From Methylobacter sp. (GTDB taxonomy: Bacteria; Pseudomonadota; Gammaproteobacteria; Methylococcales; Methylomonadaceae): 64,000 nt of DNA. The position numbers and the translations under genes were made by a program. This document shows, piece by piece, positions 46,294 to 56,848 of the stretch; the first letter of the stretch is position 1; each line of letters begins with the position of its first letter. The stretch covers positions 124,001-188,000 of the forward strand of contig JAQUOU010000001.1 of assembly GCA_028716975.1 (NCBI GenBank), given 5' to 3'. The notes beneath the pieces are model-generated. The model was not told where the DNA came from and ran no database searches. It saw only the letters and a list, made by a program, of their open reading frames with translations.

Positions 46294-49200
46294 TCAGTCC
46301 TGATGCCTGGAGCTGAATTTACCATAGCGTAATAACATACCTGGCAGCAATAACAAGTTTAATAACGTTGAAGATACTAATCCTCCTATGATAATCGCAG
46401 CCATCGGCCCCATGATTTCCCGCCCTGGATTATCACTATTGAAGGCAATGGGGAACATGGCCAAAGCTGTTACCAGCGCAGTCATTAAAATTGACGGCAA
46501 GCGTTCCTGTGCGCCTTGCATGGCTGTTTCCTCATCCCAGCTTTTTCCCTCAACTTCGACTAAATATCTATAGTGTGAAAGCAGCATAATGCTATTACGT
46601 ACAGTAATGCCGAATAAGGTGACAAAACCCACAATAGAACCGACCGATAAGGTTGCGCCGGTAATAATAACCGCGGCAATTCCGCCGATTAAGGCAAAGG
46701 GCAGGTTGGCCAAAGTTATTGAAGCATGGCGGATACTGCCGATGGCAATATAAATAAAAATCAGCACCCCGGCTCCAGCAAGTAACGAATGCAGGATTAA
46801 TTCCTTGCGAGCCTGTTCCTGCTCAATGGCAGCGCCGGTGAATTCGGGATAAATATCTGCCGAAAAAGGGATCTCCTTGAGTACGCGCGATTTAAGCTCC
46901 TGCATAAAATCACCAAAGTCTCTTTCGATAACATTGCCGGTTACGGTTTGTCGCCGCTGGGAACCTTGATGAAGAATATTGTAGCGACTGGCCGAATGCC
47001 TGATTTCAGCGACTTGTCCTAATGTAATTAAACTCCCGTCCAGCGTTCGGAGGGGCAGCTGTGCAATCGATTCAGGCTGCTGCCTCAGATTGGGTGTCAA
47101 GGAAACGGCGACATTGTAGATTTTATTGCCCTGAATATTTTTGCCCACTATCCGGGTTTCGTAAGCGGCCTGCAAGGTATCAATAATCTGCGCAGGCAAA
47201 ACACCCCAGAAATTGAGTTGGTCGAGATTCAAGTTGATTTGCAGCAAGGGCGTGCCGGGCGGCGAACGTAACTGCACATCGGCTGCACCGGCAAGCTCAC
47301 GCATAATCTGTGCGACTTCCTGTGCGATGGCGTCAAGCTTATTCAGGTCATTGCCGTAAATATTGACGACGGCCGCAGAGGTATAGCCGGAAATGGTTTC
47401 ATCGACCCGTTCGGTTAAAAAAGTGTTGGCTTCAAATAAAATGCCGGGAAACCCGGACAGAATTCCCCTGAGCCTATCTTTTATCTGTTGTTGTTCTGTG
47501 CCTGAAAGCGGTTCAAGACGGACTTCATACTCACTGTAATGACTGCCGTAAGTATCAGCGCCCCGTTCGGCCCGTCCGGCCCATTGCGATACCGATTGTA
47601 CGCCCGGAACGGTCATAAACTGTGCAGTCAATTGGGTGCCGATTCTTAATGATTCCTGCAAAGACGTACCTGGAATGCTGCTGGTATGGATAATATAGTG
47701 GCCTTCTCGCAGTTCAGGCAGAAATTTACTGTCGAGGCTGAAAAAGGCCGCCAGGGCTGACAAACAAATAATAATACTGCCGGTAATAATCCAGTTAAAA
47801 TGTTTGGAAACAGCGATCAACAAAGCTTTATAAAGTGGTTTGATGCGCTTGATCAGCGGCGGGTCATTTATCTTGCTGATATTACTGCCGAGCAAGGCAT
47901 AGCACAGCGCCGGCGTTAAGGTGAGCGCCACCAGCAGAGACGTTAAAATAGCCAGGATATAAGAAATCCCCAGCGGCGCGAACAAGCGTCCGGCAACTCC
48001 ATTTAAAGTTAGTAATGGTACGAATACTAACGCGACAATAAAACTGGCGTAGACCACGGAGCTACGTACTTCCAATGACGCCGTATAGACAACGGCGGAT
48101 GCAGGCAGCGGTTTGGCTAATAAACGGTTTTCCCGTAACCGCCGGAAAATGTTTTCAGTATCTATAATCGCGTCATCAACGACTTCACCCAACGCAATAG
48201 CCAAGCCGCCGAGCACCATGATGTTGAGATTAACGCCGGCTTCCAGCAATATAATAATTGCCCCGATCAACGATACGGGAATGGCTATTGCAGAAATAAA
48301 CGCCGTGCGGAAATTGAACAGGAACAGGTACAGAATAATCACGACGAATAAACCGCCCAATAATAAATGCCCGGACAAATTGGCCAGCGATCTTTCAATA
48401 TAGTCAGCGGGACGGAATAAATGATAATAAAAGTTAATAGCCTGTTGACTGAAAATCGGATTGAATTCTTTCAATGTCTCTTCAACCTGTCTGGAAACCG
48501 ACAAAGTATTGGCGCCATATTGGCCGATAACCATCATGACGATGCCCGGCTTGCCCATAATTTGCGCGGCGCCGATTGGCGGTTCGGCCGCGTAACGAAT
48601 CGTAGTAACTTCACCTAACGTAATGGTGCGGGCCTGATCGCGCTTAACAATTATTTTTGAAAATTGTTCAGGGGATACGGGTTGTCCGGCTACCTGCAAG
48701 GTGAAGCGCTGGTTTTTATTTTCCATAAAACCACCGCCCTGAATGTTTCCGGCTTGCGCTGCGGCCTGGATAATATCATCAAGCACAAGATTAAAGCGCT
48801 GCAATTGCAGGGGATCAACCTGGATTTGCAGTTGCTGAACTTCTCCTCCGAAGACATTGACATCGGCAACGCCCGGAACAGCCAATAAACGAGGCGCTAT
48901 TGTCCAATCAATGAGACTGCGCAAGCTCATTAAACTTTTAGTATCAGAATTTAATCCTATGGTTAATACGGTAGCGGATGACGATGAAAGCGGTAACGCA
49001 ACAGGTTTGCCAATATGGGGCGGGAGTTGTCTGGATACACTTGCCAGTCGTTCGCTAATCAGTTGGCGATTACGGTAAATATCGCTGTCTTCCATAAAAG
49101 TTGCAGTAATAATGGATAAACCCTGAATGGATTCGGAACGAACGGATTTCATACCCATCAAGCCGCTAATCGACATTTCGATTTGCCGGGTAACAAGAAC

Positions 49201-49386
49201 TTCAACCTGTTCGGCTGAAAGTCCCTGTGATTCGGTCTGAATAATGACCTGTTTGGGAGAGAATTCAGGAAAAATATCCAGCCCTGCCGTGGCAAAGCGA
49301 TAACTGCCATAAAGCAGGATCAATACTGCAAGGGCAATAACAATGCCGTAAAAACGGATGGAAAAACGGACGAGGGCGGCTAGCAT
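46294..49386 (-). CDS. RND permease of the heavy-metal class (CusA/CzcA-like), unpartnered
   Basis: About 1030-residue inner-membrane pump with 12 predicted membrane helices. MLAALVRFSIRFYGIVIAL, LDIFPEFSPKQVIIQTES and GEVVDDAIIDTENIFRRL (helix 4, two acidic residues of the proton relay) match the HME branch, which exports metal ions such as Cu, Zn or Co from the periplasm. The ATG at 49386 gives the usual N-terminus; an upstream TTG would add ten residues. Neither an adaptor nor an outer-membrane channel is next to it, so it must borrow partners. Metal specificity cannot be assigned here. Confidence 0.88.
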   Translation of the reverse strand: MLAALVRFSIRFYGIVIALAVLILLYGSYRFATAGLDIFPEFSPKQVIIQTESQGLSAEQVEVLVTRQIEMSISGLMGMKSVRSESIQGLSIITATFMEDSDIYRNRQLISERLASVSRQLPPHIGKPVALPLSSSSATVLTIGLNSDTKSLMSLRSLIDWTIAPRLLAVPGVADVNVFGGEVQQLQIQVDPLQLQRFNLVLDDIIQAAAQAGNIQGGGFMENKNQRFTLQVAGQPVSPEQFSKIIVKRDQARTITLGEVTTIRYAAEPPIGAAQIMGKPGIVMMVIGQYGANTLSVSRQVEETLKEFNPIFSQQAINFYYHLFRPADYIERSLANLSGHLLLGGLFVVIILYLFLFNFRTAFISAIAIPVSLIGAIIILLEAGVNLNIMVLGGLAIALGEVVDDAIIDTENIFRRLRENRLLAKPLPASAVVYTASLEVRSSVVYASFIVALVFVPLLTLNGVAGRLFAPLGISYILAILTSLLVALTLTPALCYALLGSNISKINDPPLIKRIKPLYKALLIAVSKHFNWIITGSIIICLSALAAFFSLDSKFLPELREGHYIIHTSSIPGTSLQESLRIGTQLTAQFMTVPGVQSVSQWAGRAERGADTYGSHYSEYEVRLEPLSGTEQQQIKDRLRGILSGFPGILFEANTFLTERVDETISGYTSAAVVNIYGNDLNKLDAIAQEVAQIMRELAGAADVQLRSPPGTPLLQINLNLDQLNFWGVLPAQIIDTLQAAYETRIVGKNIQGNKIYNVAVSLTPNLRQQPESIAQLPLRTLDGSLITLGQVAEIRHSASRYNILHQGSQRRQTVTGNVIERDFGDFMQELKSRVLKEIPFSADIYPEFTGAAIEQEQARKELILHSLLAGAGVLIFIYIAIGSIRHASITLANLPFALIGGIAAVIITGATLSVGSIVGFVTLFGITVRNSIMLLSHYRYLVEVEGKSWDEETAMQGAQERLPSILMTALVTALAMFPIAFNSDNPGREIMGPMAAIIIGGLVSSTLLNLLLLPGMLLRYGKFSSRHQD

Positions 49387-49713
49387 GGCATGGATTGATA
49401 TTCTGATTATGCACAAGCTAGAAAGTGGCTTGCAGTTTCCCTACCGGCAAAGTTATAAATCAAAAAAGATCAGGCCGGCCTGAAAAAAAATTGCCTATTG
49501 ACTATGGCTTTTATAACACAAGTGAATGATTTTGCAGAAATCATGCTACAGCTTAATGAGAAGTGCTAAAGAAATTCAGGTAGTCATTAACAAACCCGAT
49601 CAGGTAACTGGCTTTTGCCGATTTTAGCTTGAACCAACAAAAATTTAACGCTTAATAACATATCATTAAGTTAAATGAGGTTACAATAAACATTTTTGAA
49701 ACGAAGATTTCTT

Positions 49714-50640
49714 GTGGCCGGAAAAATTATTCGCATTGCAACGCGCAAAAGTCCTTTGGCATTATGGCAGGCAGAGCACGTGGCAGGACAATTGGAACAG
49801 GCATTCCCAGGAATAAAAACTGAACTGGTTAAAATGACCACGCGGGGCGATAAAATTCTGGACGCGCCTTTAGCCAAAGTCGGCGGTAAAGGTCTTTTTG
49901 TTAAAGAATTAGAACAGGGCATGTTGGAGGGCTCTGCCGATATTGCCGTGCATTCCATGAAGGATGTGCCGGTGGAGTTTCCGGCAGGGTTGCACTTGGC
50001 CGCCATTTTACTCCGGGATGATCCCCGTGATGCTTTTGTAGCTAATCATTTTTTGACCTTGAATGATGTGCCGGCGAATGCCCGGATCGGCACGTCCAGC
50101 TTGCGCAGGCAATGCCAGATTAAGGAAAAATATCTCAATGTTGAAGTATTACCCTTAAGAGGTAATGTAAATACTCGCCTGGCCAAGCTGGATGCAGGGG
50201 AATATGACGGCATTATTTTAGCCTCAGCCGGTCTGAAAAGATTGGGCATGGCGGAGCGTATTACGCAATACCTAGATACATCGGTAAGTTTACCGGCAAT
50301 AGGGCAGGGCGCCATAGGCATAGAATGCCGTTTGGATGATACGGAAATGAATGCAATGCTGAGCCAATTGCATGATTGGGAAACCGGTCTGTGTGTTACC
50401 GCTGAAAGAGCCATGAATGCGCGCTTGAATGGCGGTTGCCAGGTGCCTATTGCAGGATTCGCGCAACTTTTGGGCGATAAAATCTTTATGCGCGGGTTAG
50501 TCGGTAAACCTGATGGCAGCCTGCTTTACCGAGCTGAACGTACAGGCAGTCCGGATCAGGCGGAGTCTATCGGCCGACTGGTTGCCGAAGACTTGCTGAC
50601 CCTGGGGGCGGATAAAATACTGCAAGAGCTATTTTATTGA
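49714..50640 (+). CDS. hemC: Hydroxymethylbilane synthase
   Basis: Porphobilinogen deaminase: joins four porphobilinogens into hydroxymethylbilane, using a dipyrromethane cofactor. [18 protein letters not shown] and the cofactor site [12 protein letters not shown] are present. With the GTG at 49714 as start, the cofactor cysteine is residue 242, as in E. coli, which supports this start over the TTG at 49696. First gene of the haem operon; its stop overlaps the hemD start. Confidence 0.96.
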   Translation: MAGKIIRIATRKSPLALWQAEHVAGQLEQAFPGIKTELVKMTTRGDKILDAPLAKVGGKGLFVKELEQGMLEGSADIAVHSMKDVPVEFPAGLHLAAILLRDDPRDAFVANHFLTLNDVPANARIGTSSLRRQCQIKEKYLNVEVLPLRGNVNTRLAKLDAGEYDGIILASAGLKRLGMAERITQYLDTSVSLPAIGQGAIGIECRLDDTEMNAMLSQLHDWETGLCVTAERAMNARLNGGCQVPIAGFAQLLGDKIFMRGLVGKPDGSLLYRAERTGSPDQAESIGRLVAEDLLTLGADKILQELFY

Positions 50641-51407
50641 ATAAGGTATTAAACGATGCGCATATTCTGGTAACTCGACCGGCGCACCAGGCGGATAACT
50701 TATGCCGTTTAATTGAAGAGCATGGTGGAATACCGATCCGGTTTCCGACATTGAATATTGTTGAACCGGATGGTTGTTTTACCATTCGGCAGACCTTGTC
50801 TGCTTTGGATAGCTTTCAATGTGTCTGTTTTATGAGTGCAAATGCGGTAGATTTTGCTCTGAAGGCGAATAGTGGCAAAATAGTCCGATCAAAAACAGTG
50901 CGTTTCGCGGCTATCGGACAAGCGACCGCACAAGCTTTGAAAAGGGCCGGGTTGCTGGTCGATCTATTGCCGGAAGACGGATATAACAGTGAAGGTTTAC
51001 TGGCGATGCCTCAATTGCAGCATGTCAAAGGCCAAAAAATTTTGATTATTCGCGGAGAAGGCGGACGTGATGAGTTGGCAAATACCCTGCGTAGCCGAGG
51101 CGCACAGGTAGAATATCTGGATGTCTATAAAAGAGTGATCCCCGATATTGATGTTGCTCCGGTTTTAAATTTGCTGGCGGAAAATAAGCTGGATGTCATC
51201 ACGATAACCAGTGTTGAAGCGTTGCAAAACTTATTAACGATGCTGGGAAAAGAAAAGCACAAGCTGTTGTTTGCCGTACCGCTGGTAGTGATTAGCGAGA
51301 GGATCAGGAATATGGCTGCCGATATGGGATTTGAACGAATTAATGTAACGGATAGTCCTTCAGACACAGCAATTGTTGAAACAGTAATATTGATTGGCGG
51401 GGAATAG
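50637..51407 (+). CDS. hemD: Uroporphyrinogen-III synthase
   Basis: Closes hydroxymethylbilane into uroporphyrinogen III, inverting ring D. The 256 residues show the loosely conserved two-lobe pattern: [20 protein letters not shown] at the start, [13 protein letters not shown] before the second lobe, [17 protein letters not shown] and [14 protein letters not shown]. The start is TTG at 50637 within the hemC stop codon, so translation is coupled; there is no better in-frame start nearby. Confidence 0.93.
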   Translation: MNKVLNDAHILVTRPAHQADNLCRLIEEHGGIPIRFPTLNIVEPDGCFTIRQTLSALDSFQCVCFMSANAVDFALKANSGKIVRSKTVRFAAIGQATAQALKRAGLLVDLLPEDGYNSEGLLAMPQLQHVKGQKILIIRGEGGRDELANTLRSRGAQVEYLDVYKRVIPDIDVAPVLNLLAENKLDVITITSVEALQNLLTMLGKEKHKLLFAVPLVVISERIRNMAADMGFERINVTDSPSDTAIVETVILIGGE

Positions 51408-51408
51408 A

Positions 51409-52605
51409 GTGGCCGAATTGATTGAAAAACAAGAAGCGGATGTCGGTGAGAGCAAAATAACGCAGCGCTCGCGCAGCGGATTCTGGTTTGGCGTCATTAT
51501 TCTGCTTATTATTGTGGGAATTGCAGGGGCAGGCTTTTATCTTTTTCAGCAGTTGCGCAGTCAACAGCAGGATTTGGGTGGAGAAGTCAATAAAGGCGAT
51601 ATGCAAGTCATAGAACTGTCAAAACAGATTAGCGGTTATCAGTCTCAACTGGTTGCCATTCAATCCCAACTGGCGACAATAGAAAAAGACATTGCCGGTA
51701 AAAATACTCATTTTACTAAAACGCTTGCTGATTTTTCCCAGTTGCACAATGAAAAATTGGATACTACCCGAAAAGAATTAAACAGCGCAATTCAACAAGT
51801 ACAGCGCCAGCTGGGGAAAACGCGGGGTGACTGGTTAATTGCAGATGCTGAATACTTATTAAGTGTCGCTAATGAAAGATTGCATTTAATTGGCGATGTT
51901 AATACGACCCGGGAAGCCCTGGAAGCGGCAGATCAACGTTTAAAAGAAAGCGGCGATGCCGGGGTATTTAAAGTACGCGAGCAAATCGCCAACGAAATCG
52001 CGGCTCTTCGGACTACTGATATGCCTGATATTGTGGGTATTTATTCCGCAATTAAAACACTGCAGGATCATGTCGAAAAATTAGACTTGCTATTGCCTTA
52101 TTCAGGCAAAGCCTTGACTCCTTCTTCTGCAGAAGCAACTTCCCCTTCTTCCCCGACCGATACTGATAATGCTAAAAAAACTCATGATATGCTTGATTCT
52201 GCGCTGGATGAACTGCACGGTATCGTGACTATACGGCGTTCAGACCAGCCAATCAAAGAGATTTTGACACCTGAAGAGGCCCAGTTTATTCGCGAGCAGC
52301 TACGAGTAAAGCTTGAAATGGTAAAAATTACGCTGGTTCAGCAAAATGAACCGCTTTTTCAAGCCAGTGTGGATGATACAAAAAAATGGGCTGAACAACA
52401 TTTTAACCAAAACAAGGATGCCGGAAATTTTATTGCTGAATTGGATCGAGTTAGAACAATTAAAATTCGCAGTCAGTTTCCTGACATCAGTGGATCTTTG
52501 AAAATGCTCAGGGATATTAGTAAGTTGAGAATAGAAGCAGACAAAGCAATGCAGCCCGATGAAGAAGTGAAGCCAGTTGAAGCAGTACCAGAAAAGCAGC
52601 AATAG
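51409..52605 (+). CDS. hemX: HemX, uroporphyrinogen-III C-methyltransferase-like membrane protein
   Basis: About 398 residues: a short cytoplasmic part, one membrane helix (about 24-46), a long coiled coil (about 47-140) and a periplasmic helical domain with RGDWLIADAEYLLSVANERL, the family hallmark. The annotation as methyltransferase in databases is historical; no methyltransferase motif is seen. It likely acts as a scaffold in haem synthesis (inference). Start GTG at 51409, with GGGGAA upstream and 1 base after the hemD stop. Confidence 0.9.
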   Translation: MAELIEKQEADVGESKITQRSRSGFWFGVIILLIIVGIAGAGFYLFQQLRSQQQDLGGEVNKGDMQVIELSKQISGYQSQLVAIQSQLATIEKDIAGKNTHFTKTLADFSQLHNEKLDTTRKELNSAIQQVQRQLGKTRGDWLIADAEYLLSVANERLHLIGDVNTTREALEAADQRLKESGDAGVFKVREQIANEIAALRTTDMPDIVGIYSAIKTLQDHVEKLDLLLPYSGKALTPSSAEATSPSSPTDTDNAKKTHDMLDSALDELHGIVTIRRSDQPIKEILTPEEAQFIREQLRVKLEMVKITLVQQNEPLFQASVDDTKKWAEQHFNQNKDAGNFIAELDRVRTIKIRSQFPDISGSLKMLRDISKLRIEADKAMQPDEEVKPVEAVPEKQQ

Positions 52606-52611
52606 AGATTC

Positions 52612-53844
52612 ATGATGAAAAATATACTTTATTTCCTGGGCTCGTTCTTTGCAGCCGCGCTCACTGCTTTTCTGGTCAGTAAATGGCTAAGCGGATTCGG
52701 TAACCCGGGCTATGTACTGATCGGTATTGGTCAATGGTCATTAGAAACCTCTCTGGTCTTTTTTTCGGTTAGCCTGATTCTTGGTTTTTTTACATTTTAT
52801 GTGCTTTTCCGATTACTGGGCTGGTTTTTAAGGCTACCGAAACAAATTAACGTGCGTAGCAAAAATATTAAATTTAACCGTTCGCAGGAAGCATTGATAG
52901 CAGGCTTAGTGGATTCTGCCGAGGGAAACTGGGAGAAAGCTGAAACAGTTTTGATTAAACATGCCTCTCATAGCGGCGCGCCATTGATTCATTATTTGAC
53001 TGCAGCACGGGCGGCACAATCGAGGGGAGCATTTGATAAAAGGGATGAATATTTGAAAAAAGCAGCCGATCAAGCCCCCGGCTCAGATGTAGTGATAGGT
53101 CTTACCCAGGCAGAACTGAATTTATCCGGCAATCAGTTTGAACAAGCTTTGGAAACGCTGGCGAGATTGCATTCAATAGATCCCACACACGCCACTGTAT
53201 TAAAATTATTACATCAAACCTATCAGCAGGTTGGCGATTGGGAAGGGATTAGAAAACTGATTCCGGCATTGAACAATAATAAAGTCTTGATGGAGGCCGA
53301 AGTCAAATTATTGGAGACTGAAGCATTCAGTGAACTGCTAAAGCAAGCCTCGGAAAAAGGCCACATTGAAGAAATCCAGACATTATGGTCCGAAATTCCT
53401 GATTACATAAAAAGAATGCAGGGCATTTCAGCCATATATTTTGCGGCCATGATTAATGTGGGTGCAGGTGCGGAGATTGAACATAACTTGGCTGATGCCT
53501 TGTCGGTAAACTGGGATCAAACCTTGCTGGTATTATTCGGCAGCGTACAATCGCATGACATTTTCAGGCAGCTTCAAGTCGCCGAAAAATGGCTTTTTTC
53601 GCATCCGGACGATGCTGTGTTGCTGGCTATTTTAGGTATGCTGAGTCAAAAATGCCAGGATCGTCAAAAAGCAGAGCATTACTTATCTAAAAGCATCGAT
53701 ATTGAGCCTACTGTTCAAGCCTATCAATTACTGGGTGATTTGCTCTATGAACAAGGGAATAAAGACAAAGCCAGTGACTGCTACAGAAATGGCCTGGAAT
53801 TGGCATCCAGTGCGATTATCAATCGTATAGATGCCATATCCTGA
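52612..53844 (+). CDS. hemY: HemY, TPR membrane protein of the haem operon
   Basis: 410 residues. Two N-terminal membrane helices (about 5-24 and 43-66) precede a cytoplasmic region of TPR helices, for example AEGNWEKAETVLIKHASHSG and the C-terminal LLGDLLYEQGNKDKASDCYR. HemY is found with hemC, hemD and hemX across gammaproteobacteria and is thought to organise the early haem enzymes. It is the proteobacterial HemY, not the protoporphyrinogen oxidase of the same name. Gap of 6 bases after hemX. Confidence 0.92.
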   Translation: MMKNILYFLGSFFAAALTAFLVSKWLSGFGNPGYVLIGIGQWSLETSLVFFSVSLILGFFTFYVLFRLLGWFLRLPKQINVRSKNIKFNRSQEALIAGLVDSAEGNWEKAETVLIKHASHSGAPLIHYLTAARAAQSRGAFDKRDEYLKKAADQAPGSDVVIGLTQAELNLSGNQFEQALETLARLHSIDPTHATVLKLLHQTYQQVGDWEGIRKLIPALNNNKVLMEAEVKLLETEAFSELLKQASEKGHIEEIQTLWSEIPDYIKRMQGISAIYFAAMINVGAGAEIEHNLADALSVNWDQTLLVLFGSVQSHDIFRQLQVAEKWLFSHPDDAVLLAILGMLSQKCQDRQKAEHYLSKSIDIEPTVQAYQLLGDLLYEQGNKDKASDCYRNGLELASSAIINRIDAIS

Positions 53845-53893
53845 AAGAGTCAAGTGTATATTCCTAAATAATTCAAGAATGCTTTTTCGGAAA

Positions 53894-55846
53894 CTACTTT
53901 AATCCATACACCTTAAGCTGGCTACACACCTTGAGCTGGTTATCGGGAGCCGTGCAGTTGTTGTTATCCCCGACGCGATAAATCATAACGTATACTCTGC
54001 CGTTCGCCACTACTGGCGGAATCATCCGTGACATTTTTCCAAGTCCGCCCGCGGCGTCATCGCCGGTTCGATAAAGGCGTTTTAGTTTATTGCCCGGTAG
54101 AATGGTGGTAGCATCATAGGCAACGAGTTGACCTTCTGCGAAATCCTTATTTGAGTCGCCGTATTTTGCATAAACAGCCCAAAGTATGGCCGTGTCAAAA
54201 TCTATGGCATGCGAAAAGCCTGACGTTCGCGATGGCCGGCCCGAAACCATTAGTAGGCCGCCTGGCATGCCGCCAGGCGAGGGCAGGTTAGATGAAGCCA
54301 AGTCATCACCCTCGGCGCGGAATGTCGGAAAAACACCGCTCATGGTTGAAAAATTATAGGTTTTGAGATTGGAATTTTCGCCCCATATATACACAATTCC
54401 ACCCCCTTGATCGCGCTGGGCTAGTGCCAGAGCATGGATGTGGTGTTGCCTGTTGTTCTCGGGGTCGCCGCAAGGCATGAACCAACCGAAATCACTATTA
54501 TTCCTGGCAGGACAAGGCAGACTTCTATTTAGACGCTGGGCACGATCCCAGTTCTGAGCTACATCGCCTCCGAAATAAGAGGAAACAAGAGGCGGTTTTG
54601 ACATAAGTTGATTGAATCTGTCATTTTTGCCTAGATTAAACTTATCCAGCGAATAGACTATACCGTCTTTAGTGCCTTGTAACAGGAGGCTGGAGCCTGG
54701 GACCATCATCGGTCCCGCCGAGCCGAAGTCCCAATCAGCTCCTGCGCGGTTAACAGGTGCGCGGCCACACGAAACTTCGGTATTGTTATCCTGCCAGAGG
54801 CAGCCGGATCCGGAAGTTCGCTCATCCAAGAATGCTTTGTAAAAATCAATCTTTTGCAGCAGAGGCCGCGCACCGGAATTGCTTGGGACAAACCGAAGCT
54901 TAATCATACTTTCTGCGAGGTCGATATCACCATTATTCGATGTACCATTTGAGGTGGCTACGTAAATCATATCACCTTCAGTCACAGGTGAACCTCCGGC
55001 ATGCCAGATGCCGGCGCCCCAGGCATTGAAGGACGTCGGGCAAAATATAGCCGGCTCCCGGGAAAAGCCCGGTTGTTCTCGCAGACCTCGTGTGTCGTAT
55101 GCAACTACAAAACCGTGAGGGTTCTTCCTTCCGCCCAGAGATTTTTCATCGTTCGCTGCAAAGGCGAGAACGAGCCCGTTATTTGCCGTGAGCGCAAGTC
55201 CTGCGCGAAGTTTCGGGTAGACATACTGTCTGTCCTGATTATTTTGCCTGAAAACCGCTCCCGAATCGTTAAACCAGCAGCCATTTCCTTCCTGAGACTG
55301 ACCGAAGACACGTACAGGCGATGCTTTCTGGACGCCATTGGCAGGGTTGAGCGAAAATATTTTATAGTCACGGAAATTGTTGTTTCCCTGATTCTTCAGC
55401 AGCCATGCGGCTACAAATAGCGTATTGGTTGCTCTATCGATGATCGGAGTTCCGGAAATACCCCAGGTTGGCGTATGTTTCCAAATATCCATATCCTGCG
55501 AGCTTGCTTCAGGACCAAGCTTGACGTTATACACCGTCGCATTGGTGCGGGCGTTAATACCAATGACTTCGTTTTTCATTGTTGTGATAATAACTAGATC
55601 ATCGGTACCTGCGCCGTTTTCCACCACGAGAGGTTGAGTTTCCACTTTGGCGTTAAAATCGTAGGTGCGAAGCAGGCCAAACCTTATAGGGTTAACGTTA
55701 TCTTTATTCAGCGTAAACTCTTGATTATTGGCTGCCGTGCGAAAATTATCGCCGGCTCGTTCAGTAATGCTGATGGCGTAAGTGTTATCAGCAAAAAGCC
55801 CGGCAAACGCTATAACCCCTAGAAAACCAAATATTATTGATTGCAT
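53894..55846 (-). CDS. Secreted beta-propeller (quinoprotein-like) protein
   Basis: 650 residues with a signal peptide (about 1-24, ending NTYA). The body reads as a PQQ-like beta-propeller: LVIITTMKNEVIGINARTNA, GTPIIDRATNTLFVAAW, NPHGFVVAYDTRG, GTKDGIVYSLDKFNLG and PPVVANGRVYVMIYR are successive blade strands. Motifs for PQQ and metal binding in methanol-type dehydrogenases (adjacent Cys pair, DXD) are not evident, so catalysis is doubtful. Five or more Cys could form disulfides. Likely periplasmic or extracellular; function unknown. A perfect AGGAGG precedes the ATG. It converges on hemY. Confidence 0.7.
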   Translation of the reverse strand: MQSIIFGFLGVIAFAGLFADNTYAISITERAGDNFRTAANNQEFTLNKDNVNPIRFGLLRTYDFNAKVETQPLVVENGAGTDDLVIITTMKNEVIGINARTNATVYNVKLGPEASSQDMDIWKHTPTWGISGTPIIDRATNTLFVAAWLLKNQGNNNFRDYKIFSLNPANGVQKASPVRVFGQSQEGNGCWFNDSGAVFRQNNQDRQYVYPKLRAGLALTANNGLVLAFAANDEKSLGGRKNPHGFVVAYDTRGLREQPGFSREPAIFCPTSFNAWGAGIWHAGGSPVTEGDMIYVATSNGTSNNGDIDLAESMIKLRFVPSNSGARPLLQKIDFYKAFLDERTSGSGCLWQDNNTEVSCGRAPVNRAGADWDFGSAGPMMVPGSSLLLQGTKDGIVYSLDKFNLGKNDRFNQLMSKPPLVSSYFGGDVAQNWDRAQRLNRSLPCPARNNSDFGWFMPCGDPENNRQHHIHALALAQRDQGGGIVYIWGENSNLKTYNFSTMSGVFPTFRAEGDDLASSNLPSPGGMPGGLLMVSGRPSRTSGFSHAIDFDTAILWAVYAKYGDSNKDFAEGQLVAYDATTILPGNKLKRLYRTGDDAAGGLGKMSRMIPPVVANGRVYVMIYRVGDNNNCTAPDNQLKVCSQLKVYGLK

Positions 55847-56047
55847 TTGTTCCTCCTGAAGATTAAGTCATCTGAATTTAAAATGCATGAGCACTTGAGT
55901 ATTGTCAAGTGCTTTTGTAATAAAAATCAGCTTCCTGCGTTTTCTTGTTCGGCTTATGAGTGAAATAGGTCGCTGCTTTTAATATGATGCTTCCAATTAC
56001 CAAAAATGTCTTTATAATAGCGGAGTTAAACGGGGCATCCAGCCTCT

Positions 56048-56104
56048 CCTTGCTTTACCATTTACTATATAACTTAAATTAAGTGGAAAGTTTTAACCGT
56101 AAGG
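56048..56104 (+). promoter_or_regulatory. Candidate S6:S18-binding leader of the rpsF operon
   Basis: CCTTGC (56048-56053) can pair, with one G-U, with GTAAGG (56099-56104). The 3' strand carries the ribosome site AAGG, and AACC precedes it, giving the CCG element known from autoregulatory rpsF leaders that bind the S6-S18 complex. An inner hairpin ACTTA...TAAGT lies between. Structure judged by eye only. Confidence 0.35.
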
Positions 56105-56110
56105 AAAAAT

Positions 56111-56575
56111 ATGCGACATTATGAAATTGTCTTTTTAGTCCATCCTGACCAAAGTGCTCAGGTTCCCGCAATGATTGAACGTTATAAATCAACCATTGAG
56201 TCCGCATCCGGTGCAATTCATCGCTTGGAAGACTGGGGTCGCCGACATCTGGCTTATCCAATTAATAAAATTCATAAAGCACACTATGTATTAATGAATA
56301 TTGAGTGCGACCAGGCTACTTTGGCAGAACTGGAAAGTGGCTTCCGATTCAATGATGCAATTTTGCGCAGCATGACTTTATTGCAAAAACAAGCGATTAC
56401 TGAAATATCTTCAATTGCGGCATCAACCGCAGATGAAAATAAAGCGGCCGAGTCAAGGGCTAGAGAGGCGGCAGCCAGAGAGTCAGCGGCGGTAGCAGCA
56501 GCCGGCAATAACGATAAGGCTGATCTGGAAGATATCGACGAAGATTTTGATGCTGACGAAGTCCTCGCTGAATAA
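56111..56575 (+). CDS. rpsF: 30S ribosomal protein S6
   Basis: Binds the central domain of 16S rRNA together with S18. The N-terminal domain is canonical ([44 protein letters not shown]). The C-terminus is extended to 154 residues by an Ala/Glu/Asp-rich tail (from about 100), longer than the E. coli protein of about 131-135; such tails vary between species. First gene of the operon. Confidence 0.97.
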   Translation: MRHYEIVFLVHPDQSAQVPAMIERYKSTIESASGAIHRLEDWGRRHLAYPINKIHKAHYVLMNIECDQATLAELESGFRFNDAILRSMTLLQKQAITEISSIAASTADENKAAESRAREAAARESAAVAAAGNNDKADLEDIDEDFDADEVLAE

Positions 56576-56605
56576 ACTTTTAACACTTGAATTACGAGAA
56601 TTATT

Positions 56606-56833
56606 ATGGCACGTAACATAAGACGCAAAAAATTCTGCCGTTTCAGTGCAGAAGGCGGTACCCAGATTGATTATAAGGATCTGGATCTATTAAATGATTA
56701 TATTACTGAAACCGGAAAAATTGTTCCCAGCCGTATTACAGGAACTAGCGCTAAATATCAAAGACAATTATGCGTTGCCATTAAACGGGCACGTTTTATT
56801 GCATTGCTGCCTTTCTGTGACGCTCATAACTAA
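56606..56833 (+). CDS. rpsR: 30S ribosomal protein S18
   Basis: 75-residue small-subunit protein that pairs with S6. Conserved [29 protein letters not shown] and [17 protein letters not shown] are all present at the expected places. Lies 30 bases after rpsF. Confidence 0.97.
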   Translation: MARNIRRKKFCRFSAEGGTQIDYKDLDLLNDYITETGKIVPSRITGTSAKYQRQLCVAIKRARFIALLPFCDAHN

Positions 56834-56848
56834 TACACGGCAAGGACA

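Noticed and set aside
55890-55913. Hairpin AGCACTTGA...TCAAGTGCT with a short T-run upstream of the propeller gene
   Set aside because: On the plus strand it would end no known transcript, and on the minus strand it lacks a T-tail; left unassigned.
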